Shown piece by piece: positions 21,906 through 33,200 of a stretch of 64,000 nt of DNA. The notes beneath the pieces are model-generated. The model was not told the DNA's origin. It did not search any database and was given only the letters and a program-made list of their open reading frames with translations. The stretch covers positions 18,243,083 through 18,307,082 of the forward strand of contig CM067445.1 of assembly GCA_034508935.3 (NCBI GenBank), read 5' to 3'. The position numbers and the translations under genes are program-made. Every line of letters begins with the position of its first letter. The first letter of the stretch is position 1. The DNA is from Berghia stephanieae. Taxonomy: Eukaryota; Mollusca; Gastropoda; Nudibranchia; Aeolidiidae.

Positions 21906-22323
21906 TAACCCCCAATTTGCTCACTCTGGACAACATGGGTGATTCCTATTGACGACATCAGACATCTTGTTTGTTGATGGATTATCTAAATTCCTTCACG
22001 GACTGCCTAGGTGACAGTATCTAACGGTATCATTGTGAAAGGGTGTAATCTTTTTTTAGAACTAAAAAACAATAATTCAAGAAGTCGATTGCCTACCCCT
22101 CGTTGATTTGCCTCATGTGCTAGGGACATCCTCACTTAATCTTATTTGGTGTCCCTATAGATGATCCAAGTTCAACTCCTACCCTGTCATCACTCACAAA
22201 TATGGTCTGAAATTTTAAAAAGCCAAATAAATAATATGCATTAGTTCCATATCTACAAATCTATAAAAAAAAACTAGCAGATAGCCTTCAGATAATGCAA
22301 TTCTCCCAACTAAATTTATATTG

Positions 22324-22882
22324 ACTTAATAGATCGTTTGTTTGTTTGTCATTAAGAGTTTCATCACCGCGCCTGCAACACATTTAGGTCATATCAGCAA
22401 CAGTAAAAAGGAAGAAAATGAGATAGTAAAAGGTTCTAGAATTACAATTAAAGCCCAAGATAATAGTAAGACAAAGGGGAATTGGTTCAAATAGGGAACT
22501 TAGATTCTAAGAGCACATGATCAGTGTACTTAGATTGAGATCACCTAAATGCCTCATCCGGACACAAGCACAGGTCCCAACTAAGAGGAACACACTTAAA
22601 TGTTTACAAGTCATAATATATATGTAAAAAAATAATACAGTACATAACAGAGTGATGATTTACAAGACAAGAAAATACCATCTCTCAAAACTCTAACAAT
22701 ACATTTGACTGCTTCCCTCCCACCAGGGTACCTAGCCATGGCCAGAACAAAACCAAGTAATCTCATTCCAAGACAAAAGACAGAAAGCATGTTGCAAAAC
22801 AGATATAAGGGGATAAAGAACCAGTATGTGCATCTCTGCCCAATATGGGAGGTCAGGATCCCCACCCCTACTTAATAGATCG
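22324..22882 (-). repeat. R1 retroposon, full-length reference copy with perfect 13-bp target duplications
   Basis: ACTTAATAGATCG occurs at 22324-22336 and again at 22870-22882, flanking a 533-base element. On the minus strand it starts AGGGGTGGGGATCCTGACCT and ends with the GCTGATATGACC and GTTGCAGGCGCGGTG blocks and a (CAAA)n tract. No tRNA-like, 5S-like or coding part was recognised. The duplications and A-rich end indicate target-primed reverse transcription. Confidence 0.9.
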
Positions 22883-22937
22883 AAAGAAAAAGAAATAAGA
22901 AGAAAGGAAGTCATACAGATAAAACTAAGAGAGAAAG

Positions 22938-22945
22938 AGAGAAGA

Positions 22946-23012
<67 letters not shown>
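22938..23012 (+). repeat. (GA)n microsatellite
   Basis: A long GA tract that produces a spurious Arg/Glu-rich ORF (22826-23023). Confidence 0.9.
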
Positions 23013-23016
<4 letters not shown>

Positions 23017-23709
23017 TGTGTAAAAAAGCTAACAATTCATTTTTACACAGATTATAATAGGTTTTTAAAACCAGTTAAAATAATATGATACCTTACTTTT
23101 GGATGTAGGGTGAACGGTACTACAGTTATGATGATTTTACTATTCAAATTCTACCATTGCAAAAAGCTCAAAATATGTCACTGGGAATTCCCCCATTTCT
23201 CGATGAGCTGACTACTGATTGAAACTCGATTTTAGTATGGAAAGAGGGGTTAGCTGGTCACTGATGGACAAAATCAGACGTCCAGCAATGCTTTCAATCT
23301 TTATGAAATTTGGCAAAGACGTAGATAAATGAATTATCTAGATAGCTTTTTCCCTCCTTTGCACTCTCAAGTTTGAAAACAAAATACAAAAGCGTTAAAA
23401 TGAGGTATCTATTTTATTTCAAACAATAACTTTTGATAGAACATGCCAATCACACAAAGCTTGACCTCTACTCTTTAAAATTATATTAAAACCGTTCAGA
23501 AGCTGTTTAAGTGAAATTGTGCGTTTCACTTTTCCTGTGGCTTATCATCACCTATTTCTTGTCACTTCATGCCACATTAGTCGCTCAAAACATTCTCCTT
23601 TTTAAAATAATTTAATTTAGAGTCACATCTGCTTTCTCAAAAAAACATTCCTAACTTGGATGAGTTTCAAAAGTTAGATTTGAAATAATTTTGTCACTTT
23701 TTTTGTCTT

Positions 23710-24935
23710 AGAATTTACTTCATCCCCACTTCTGCTCCAAATGCAGTGAGAGATTGCAGTGTTGATGATCAGCTTACTGGTCTCGATATTATGGGCACGG
23801 TCAATGCCACTATTACTGGTACTCAGTCTCGATACTACTCGACAATAGTTAAATTTTTGGAGACCAAATTGCCGATGTGGGGTCAGATGAGGATAATGTA
23901 CTACAGTAGAACTCGGAAATAGCGAGTTCGACGGGTCCACTCCTGATTACTCGCTATTTCAGAGTTCTCGCTATTCCCGAGTTGCCAGGAAAGGTTATAA
24001 TATTGCTGGTTATTCCCCTCAGTGTGTAATTCGAGTAAAAGCCGTCGCCCCTATTTCAATTTCTTCACAGAAGTGGCAGAATGCTTGGTTTTTTTGTTGT
24101 TTTTTGTTTTTATTTTCAAGTAAAATCATGACTAGAAAAAAAACAAGAACATAGAAGTGTGTGTGTGTGTGTGCGTGTGCATGTGCGCGCGAGTGTTTGT
24201 ATGCACTCTGCATGTTTGATGAGGTAAGCAAGCGCATCACTCAATCACTGACCCATTGAAATAATGGTTCCACACTCCCCTCTCTCGCTGATCGTGTCGT
24301 TCGTTAACGATGCTACTCGCTGACCGATGCTGCGAAGTGAGGCATGTTGACATGTGCTTACCTCGCGCGTCACGTGGCACCACATTAGGTGAATAATTGA
24401 CCCCCACCCCCAATACACACACATGCACACAAACCCAACCCCCACCTAAATTTGTTTTGCCTATTATGTACTACTACAGACTAGGCTACTATGTAATATT
24501 ACTCGTAACGAAAAATAAGAAAAGAAAAGAGGCTAGGCTAAAAATATTTAAATTGCCATTGTCTCTTGTTTTGCTTTACTTCGTTCGCAGTCCTAGGCTG
24601 GGGCAGGAAATGCTCGTTATTTCCGAGTTGACCTCTTTTTCATACTCGCTACTTTCATGCTAATTTTATTGACTCAAATAAGGGAAAAAAAACGGGGATT
24701 TAAATTTTACTCGCTATTTCCGAGTTCTCGCTATTTCCGAGTACGTTACTTTCATGTTCTACTGTATTAGGACCAGATTCCACCCACATGCCACTATAGA
24801 AGCTATCAAGACCCTCCACTGTTTTTCACAGCAACTTCATGAGGACGCTTCCTAATTTGAGGTCCTTGCCAGTGCTCAGGAAAAGGTCCATAAACTTATT
24901 CTTGGCCTTTAGAGATAGACCACATCATTAGACTA
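23710..24935 (+). pseudogene. Decayed coding segment, split by a pogo-like element
   Basis: Plus-strand translation before the insertion shows NATITGTQSRYYSTIVKFLE. After it, HPHATIEAIKTLHCFSQQLH and LASAQEKVHKLILGL appear in another frame. The second part recalls the C-terminal helical tail of Tigger transposases, but the likeness is weak and the identity is unproven. The element at 23904-24764 interrupts it. Confidence 0.3.
23902..24766. mobile_element. Short pogo/Tigger-like non-autonomous element, second family
   Basis: Left end CAGTAGAACTCGGAAATAGC and right end (reverse complement) CAGTAGAACATGAAAGTAAC, with TA at 23902-23903 and 24765-24766. The subterminal motif CTCGCTATTTCCGAGTT is repeated in both orientations near both ends. 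It is 861 bases with a (GT)n tract and no transposase. Confidence 0.8.
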
Positions 24936-27900
24936 TTAAAGACATATAAAAAGTGAACCGTCAAAAATTTTGTAATTGGCCTTTTTAAAGGCCATCATAC
25001 CATCAAGATTGACTTCCTTTGTTATTTTCTGGCATTTTCTCATTTGTTTCTCTTTCATTTTTTAGAATGACTGATATATCGACATCATGCTTATATCTCA
25101 ACATTTTACTGCAGTTCCGACGATGTCAATATAGTCGTTCTCGACTGTATGTCAAGTGATACCATCAAAATCATTTAAGAATGTAAGAATAGTTTAATTT
25201 AAGAACTGAACTCGTAACACGTCAATAAGAAATAGCAGAAGAGAGCCGAATCAATGAGCTAAAAAGGCTGTCATTTTTTTAATGAACAAAAGTTCTGAAT
25301 ATAATTATAATCAAAAGTTACAAAGAAAGTTGAAAAATGCAAGTTTTTGAAATACGTTTTGCAAAAAGTTTTCTCTATATTTAAAGTGAAGGCATCTTCA
25401 TATTGAATTGGGATAAATGAGGGGTTGTCCTTTTCATTTTCAGAGACTTCTCTCTACCTATAGTATAGCCAATATAGCATACTATAACTATATACTGTAC
25501 TCTTACTCTTCTACTCTTATTTATTCAATTCCAACCCATACTGTTGCAGCTTCACCACTGAAGATAGATGCAACATTAGTGTGGTGAGGTGGAATGGCGT
25601 TAGGTTATGCACTGCATCACAATAATCACGTCCTCTTGTGACAGAGAACAAATATTTAAAATTAATAATTAACAATTAAAGTAAAATTATGAGGGCGAGG
25701 GTGATCTCTCTACTTTTAATCAAAATTTGGTCCGAAATTTGATTCTAAAATTATAAGTAGATACTATGTCATACAGGCTTGAGTGTGGGGTTTATTATTG
25801 ATTGTCTTTAAAACGAGGACACACCACCACTCGACTTTTTGATGATATTAAAATTAAATTTAAATATTTTTTAAAACTGTAGACTCTAAGACTCTTGAAC
25901 TTGAAGATTGATGAATCAAAATCAATCAATTGTAACAATAACAATGATTGTTGATTGATGAGTTCTGTGCTGTTGTATATCTTGAAATAAATAAGTAAAT
26001 AAATAATAACAATAATTTTAAAACCCACCTTACTCAAAGAATACTGGTAATTTTAAACTTAAACTAAGGAATCCCTAAACTAATGGTCAAACTAAATCAC
26101 CCGTAACAGAAAATCGAAAGTAATCGTTAAAACAGGAAATAGAATAGGCTTTTTAAAGTTGGATTAGAGTTGTTATTGTCATGAGTTTTAAAAATTTATT
26201 ACTATCCTTCTTCTTTGCTAACTTTGAAACGTCAATTAAAAAAATATAATAAGTCAACTTATTTTCTTCGACAAAGATTTTGGATATTCTACATTTGTCG
26301 TCCTGAGGAAAGATTGAGTGATTGAGAGTGTTCTCATTCACAGTGTAGGTACCTACCTACAACCCGGAGGTACAAAATTCTATGACGTCATTTCCACGTC
26401 GATAGAAACCAACCGCTGCAAAGGTAAACATGTCATTCCTCAAATCTCAGAATTTTTTGTTGTTGTAAATCTCGTTTATAGAGTGAGCACCGTTTACTCA
26501 AGTAATGCGCTTGGGTCATTGCCAGTACGTAATCCATCTGCTCCCTCACCATGAATTGCAAAAGCAGCCGGCTTTCACGGCTCTCAACTTTCGGTCTCCC
26601 GTGGCCGTGACCGGCCCACTTTTTATTTTCATCATTAGACAAATCTTCCGCAGTTTATATTTATAAAGATTAGATTCTAGAGGTCTAAAAACAATTCAAT
26701 GGTTTAAAGTAAGAAGAGTGGAACGGATTACCTGTGCGTCGGGGTGACTGTCTAGATATCGCTCTAACTGGATAGAAGTAGAAGAGCTATAGAGTACTCC
26801 TAACGCAGGGGGCTGTCGGTGTCGTTATTCTCAGTCTTAGTCATACATGAATGGACGTCACAGTCACTGTCAATACGACGTGGTTATTGCCACATGTCTG
26901 TCAATAACGGTGAACGATATTGCCAGACACTGTATGGAAATAACGATGGACGATTATACACAGACGCATTTTTGAAACTTCGTTCTTTTCAACATGTATT
27001 CACGGCACCGAACGAATGAACATTTAGCTGAAAATCCAAAAGTCATTAAAATTAAACAAACTTGAACCTCTCCCCTCCAGGACTATCTGACCCCTGACTG
27101 ACCTCATTGTGCTACCTGTACGAGCACTTTTGTTGAATGACCATTTTTTCAATGATATGCCAATTTTATTGGTGTCTTTAAGCAAGCACGCTTTAACTTA
27201 CTTTAAGATTATTTTATGTTAAAGAATTGTTTTAACAAAACGAGATAAAATCAAATTTTATTATGATACAAACTCATAACAATAACAATCCTTTGTGTCG
27301 TTGATCGTTAACCCATAGACAAGTTTAGACATAAAAATTATAGACAAGTTTAGACATAAAAATTGTAAGAAGACCATAAAAAGTTAGGTTTTGTTAATTG
27401 AAGTATTTAAATAATGTGAATGTCACCATACACCAGATATATTTTTGGCTTAAAACAAAGACAAGAGAATGCAGATCATAGTGCAATTAATTTCTTGAAC
27501 AGTTAAGTCACCAAAGTCAAGTTACATGCTTGCAAAGTTGAATAATATCCATTCTTCACGAACCTACCAGTGCAAGTAGGCTAAGTATAGCGGAGTGTAG
27601 TGTTATCTCATATCAATAGATCATTGAATCCAAAATAGTTTGTTGAGAGAGTTGCTTTTTAATACTCTTTCCTAACACAGTGCAAAGTATAGTGGCAAAA
27701 ACTGACTTAATGATGCTTTCGACCAGCAATGTCATCAGATATTGCAGTTCGGCTGTAGTGAAAATTCAATGTTTAAACAATGTTCTGATGCATAATAATT
27801 GTTAAATATAATCTTTTACTTCCTTTTTAAAATCATCCTCGTGTTAGTGTCGGCCATTATGATGCGATGCTTGTCTTTGAAAAGCGTTTTACATTTGACA

Positions 27901-27966
27901 TTCTTTCCATAAATTACTTTAGCACCCGAGAGATTTGAGTTTCTTTTCGATTTACATAGAAACATA
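24770..27966. other. Intergenic region between the TIMM10B and arfaptin sides
   Basis: Mostly AT-rich. The stretch 26340-26920 is less AT-rich, includes several CpG and a GTCACGGCCACGGGAG block, and could be a promoter or first-exon region for a minus-strand gene such as TIMM10B. An exon-like minus-strand block is treated under findings. A 25-base tandem duplication around TAGACAAGTTTAGACATAAA lies at 27318-27367. Confidence 0.3.
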
Positions 27967-28100
27967 GTAGTCATTAAGAGCCACTAGGTCCATGAGGCGG
28001 AGTTTATCCTTGTTTCTGTAGTATTACGATAGAAATCACTAGCTACCCTCTGGATCGTGGTGCAGGGTTTGAGGGTTTGGGCCAGAAGTAATCTCCACAT
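27967..28100 (+). repeat. R3 dispersed repeat
   Basis: GAGCCACTAGGTCCATGAGG, TCCTTGTTTCTGTAG and CTACCCTCTGGAT correspond in order to GAGCCATAAGGTCAATGAAG, CCCTTGTATCTATAG and CTACCCTTTGGAT at 59755-59850. Confidence 0.5.
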
Positions 28101-29985
28101 CACCGGTAATGCATATAGTATAGAAAAATGTCAACAGGACAGCGAGTGGAAATATCTATGTGGAATTCGACTATTATTAACTTGAATTAAAGACAGCATT
28201 AAAATTACAAAACAATGTTTATTGCGGATGCAGTAAAGTTGGTTTTAAAAAATTCTTTTGTCCAAAGAGCAGGATTTGATAGCTGGTATTGTTTGTTCAG
28301 ATATTAATTGAGGTATACCACAGTCCCATCTAAAGATTAAGAAGCAATTGTTGGTGTCCTTTACTTACTCTAGAGAGAAAACTGTAATTCTTATCTTGCC
28401 AATTATTTTTAATCACTCTGCCCTGTGACTTTCAAAAATAATTTGTAGTTGCTATGTTCATGGTGTCCTGAATGCTGCCTGTAGGGTAGGACAGGCAGGG
28501 CTGCCAAGTGGCAACGTGCCTGGCAAAATCAACCAAAATTAACAGCATTGAGAATCATGTTTCTATTATTGATTTTTATTAAATTCATATTTAAATATTT
28601 TTTAGTCTAAATATGTTTTTCCTTACACAGTAGGCCATATTCACCACAGCACCGTGAACCTAGCCTGGCCTTACACAGCAGGCTACATGCAGTGCCATGA
28701 ATGTAGCTCTGCGAAAATAATTTGTTCCTAATTTCTTGTTTTAAATTGTACATGGCCATTGTAAAATCAATCTAAATATAGCAAAAATCTTGACGTGTTG
28801 CATCAGATGGATAGAATGTTAACGAAGTCTAATTTGCAAAGCAGAAAATAGTCTGGATTTCCATGTTGGCACACACACAGATTTACTCTTTTGTTTATAT
28901 ATATTTATTATAAATATGTTGACCACACATAATTGCTATGGTGACTACAATTTTTAACCCCTACAAATTATGAATTTTAAAATTTTCAACGAAATATATG
29001 ATTCAGCAATAAGTTGTAGTCCTGGCACTGATTTTTACCTTATGAATTTAAAACATTTTTTTAGATTCACAATGGGTGAGTTAAGTTCTCTGGTAACCAT
29101 ATCTGGAAAGGTCGTATAAATATAATGTTTCAAATCAAACTAATTTTCTGTAGTACTAACCAGCTAACAATGATATAAATCTCTTCTAACTAATAGTCAT
29201 ACCTTATAATAGATTATAAACATCTCACCATTCTTATTGTATTACTATCATATTGGCTCTCTATCGGCCTGTATAGTCTCAATAAAGAAAAATTGTTTTA
29301 ATCTTTTAAATTTCTTGTATCCTGAACTAATTTAGATTGCTAATTTCCATTTTTAATTTTTAAATTTTTTTTTTTTAAATTATTTTTTAAATATTTGAGT
29401 GTGTATGTGTGCACATGCGTGTGGTATTTGAGAAATTAAAGAGGGAGGATAGTCTTATTGTTTCAATTTCATTGATATTTTCAATTAATATCCTTGATAA
29501 ACAAACCAACCCTGTTAAACACACACCAAGAAGTTACTTTTCTTTATTGTTTTTAATAAGGACAAAAATAAAAAGTAAGAATTAGACATATATATTAGAA
29601 AAATACAATTTTAAAAGTATTGCAATATCGCTGGATAAGCAGGGAATTATCAGACCTCTTTATAGATTTTGGGGGGAGTCAAATGTTATCAAATTCGTAT
29701 TTTTCCCTGCAATTTCAGATTTTTAATACTGTTTGGGATTTGAAGAAGTCTGGTTGTAATCTGCTTCTGCCTTCGAAAAATCATTTGAACTTTTTAATTC
29801 AGAAAATTTATTTTTAAAGTTTTTTTTTCTTCTGTGCCTTTTCTTTCTTTTTATTTATTTATAATTTTTTTTTTTTAATGGATGACATAGCGGCCAACTG
29901 GCCTGATAAAATCGGCATCTATACTACTAATTACATCAATATCAATACTCCATGCATAATATATTAATATAATCCTAATCCAGAC
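28101..29985. other. AT-rich region upstream of arfaptin
   Basis: No exon or repeat copy was recognised. A 5' UTR exon of arfaptin may lie here, since the ATG exon begins behind a splice acceptor-like ATCCAG. Confidence 0.3.
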
Positions 29986-30265
29986 ATGAGTCAGAGTAAA
30001 GCTGAGTCAATGTCCGTTCCACCTGAAGATGACAACTTTGAGAGGGATCTCCAGGAGATGCTGGAAGATGGTCCAAGTCTGAATGAGGTCACTTCAAATG
30101 TTCAAGGCGGAACCCCAAACAGTGTCTCAGCTGCATTTGCTGAGAGGGTAGAGCCATTTTCAGCGGGTGCCAGCAGCAGCCAAGGGGCTGGATCACCTCC
30201 AGGGGGTATTTATTCCTCCGGTTCTTCTTCATCCAGACTAACCCGCTCCTACACTGTCCCTCCTG
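29986..30265 (+). CDS. ARFIP: Arfaptin exon 1 (coding)
   Basis: Starts [20 protein letters not shown] just two bases after an acceptor-like AATCCAG, so a 5' UTR exon is expected upstream. It ends in phase 1 at CCTCCTG|GTGTGT. The acidic [18 protein letters not shown] start is followed by Ser/Gly-rich sequence, as in other arfaptins. Confidence 0.85.
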
Positions 30266-33200
30266 GTGTGTTTGCAAGACTTGTAACATGCTTTCATATC
30301 TTGTTGTGTCTGTATTGCTTTGTTAAGGATGTCTCCATTCTTGTGTTTCGTTCACAATTAAGTTGATCTTTAATATACTAAATGGTATAACAGAATTTAA
30401 TATGATGGATAAAAGATATAATTTAAAAATGTTTACTAGGTACAAAAGTATATTTAATAAAAATGAATGTTAACCACAACACTGTGGTAAAGGATCAATT
30501 ACCTTTTAAAAAATAATTTTACTGAAAGTCAATAAAATGAATTTGAGGAGATGGAATAAAGCAATACAGAGTCAAGAATTTCAATATAACGCTGCATCAT
30601 GCATTTCTGATTTGATTAATGGATTGCTTCACATTTGTTTTCATTGGTGGAAATATTCTATCATTTAGAGTATTATCATTATTATCAGACTAAAAGCTGT
30701 AATGTGAACAGTTATATCACAAATGGACTTTAAGGTAACGTTGCTGCCTCTAAATGATACGATGTGTGGAATTGAAATGAGCGTGTTTCAAACATTATTT
30801 TTTTTATTGTTTTGGGAAATGCATGCTGCAATGTATGTTATCTGTTTTCTTTTACACTACTTTTGTCTAATTACGATTTCAGAGTGTCATTGATACTGTC
30901 TCTTTCAATTTCATGTTGGATAAGTAATGCCTTTATTGTGTTTTGTATTCTAAATTTAAAATTTGTGAGAGGACATATTTAAGAAAGATGATTCTCACAA
31001 GCAAATTTCTACCAACAGAACAATGAGATTTAAGAGTTATTCTCAATTTATTAGTCTTTTTCTTTTCTTTTTTCTATCTTTTTTTTTTATAAAAAAAATT
31101 ATGGATTTTTTTAAACATGTCAATTTTTCATGTTTGGTGCTGTCAGTAGGGATTTTTTAAAATTGAAATAAATGCAGTAGCTACTATTTATTTAAAATTA
31201 AATACACAATAAGGATTGAACTATGCCATCCTTGTCGTAAACATCTTTATTGAAACGGTTATTGGATAAAATAGCATTTACAACCTGTCAATTATGCAAA
31301 GTCTTTTAATTTTATTTTATTATTAATATTTTTTAAAGATTTAATTTAATTTTTCGTCTTGTTCTTGTATTTATTTCTACCAGCTTCTGGGACTCCATTA
31401 TTTACTTGCTCTAGGAGATTTAATAGGAATTTTTTTTTTATGTTGGAAAGAATAATATCACCAAAATTTCTTAATTCGTTTTTAAGTTTGTGGAATTTTA
31501 TCAGTGAGAAATAATTATGGTATTCTTCTTTATCTCCCATTTGTAAACAGTGACGAAATTTGGGAGTTTTTTGGGATTTTTTTTTCAAATTAGTCTTGGA
31601 TGTATTTATGGCCATCAACATTACTTATAAGCATATCAAGGACATCCGACTCTAACCTTGTAAATATGCGGATGGTGATTTTGAGAAAAATATAAAAAAC
31701 CAATGGGGCTTCTGCAATAACACTTGACATGTGTTCGGGTCACATGACTATTCCCACCCAATAACGCGATTTTGGTTAGTCTCTGTTAGTCACAAGGGTA
31801 GGGGAGGTGTTGGACTTTAATATAAGCTTTAAAAAGAATTTTTTTTTTTGCTGTACATGGCACTTGCATAATTTAGAGTCAGACATCCGCGATAATCTAT
31901 TTTTATGATAAAATAATACCAGACTTTTAACCCTATTTAAGTATGTAGATTTTTTTTTTTTTTTAATTTTCAATAAATAATATTATTGCTCTTGTGTATA
32001 AATCATATTAAAACAACTCAAATTTTCTTTTTTATGTTGAATTTCTTAGTTCAACTCATTTTTACGCTAACATAATATCAGACACTAACTCTGTTTATTT
32101 AACTTTTTTTTTTGTAAATATTATTGCCGTGTATAAAACAATTATATATATTTTTTTCTTCTGAGCTTTCTTCCAATCTTTTACTTTTGATTTCTGAAAT
32201 TGATTAGTTGGTGATAAATGTAAGAGATTTTGACCAAAAATTATTGCTTGAGATTCTTATTTTTTTATTGACCAGTTGAACAAACACAAAACAACTTGAG
32301 AGATAATTAAATCATTAATACTGATTAAAGAACTGGTTCTCACCCTATTGCAATGTCATTGTGGTTTACAGCTATTGAGTGTAATTTTATTTTATTGCTG
32401 CATAATAAATGACAGAAAAAAGTTTAGTTGAAGTAGACATTTAAATCAGTATCAGATGATCTGTTTTTCTCCAAACCATTATTATGTTTGGTATAAACGA
32501 TATATATGTGTAGCTGGGACAGGCGATTGTTTGTCAAATCTAATGTCCTCTTTATCTTTATTATTCTCTCTATATATGGAGCACAAATCTAATTTTTTTC
32601 CTTTAGATTCAGAATTTTAAACTAAGAACATTGGTTAGATTGAAAGACAATCTTTTAGAAAGGAATATTTGACAAAATTTGATAACACTTTCAATTTAAA
32701 AGTATTTTGAAATAAAGATTGTTGATAATAAAGGTAAAATTTCTACATTTTGATAGTCGACTGTGGCAGATCTGTTAGGATATTGGACTTTTGGACATTA
32801 AAAATTGTTCTCAATTTATTTCTTCTGAATCAATTAAAAAACAAACAAACAAAAAATTGTAGATTCACAGATATTAAAATTTGATATGACAAAATAGTAC
32901 AAAGCCCTAAGATATAAATCTTATAATTTGACAGTTTAAAGATTATTTTCATAAGATTGTATAAGTTGAAAATTAATAAAAATTTTTTTTGATATTTACA
33001 AGATCCTTTGAAGCCTTGACAGGCTTTATATTGTTCATTCATCTATTTATTTATTAATTTATCGTTATTTTGAATAGATCTATAAACACTTTTTTTTTAA
33101 AGGTCTAATTTGCACTAATTCTACTATTACTGCTTGTGCCAAGAAGTTATTCATTTAATTTTAAAAATTTATTTTCAGCAACCAGCAATGTCCCACTTTC

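Noticed and set aside
22826-23023. Arg/Glu-rich ORF
   Set aside because: It is a (GA)n reading; likewise 47429-47692, 51567-51827 and 57293-57649.
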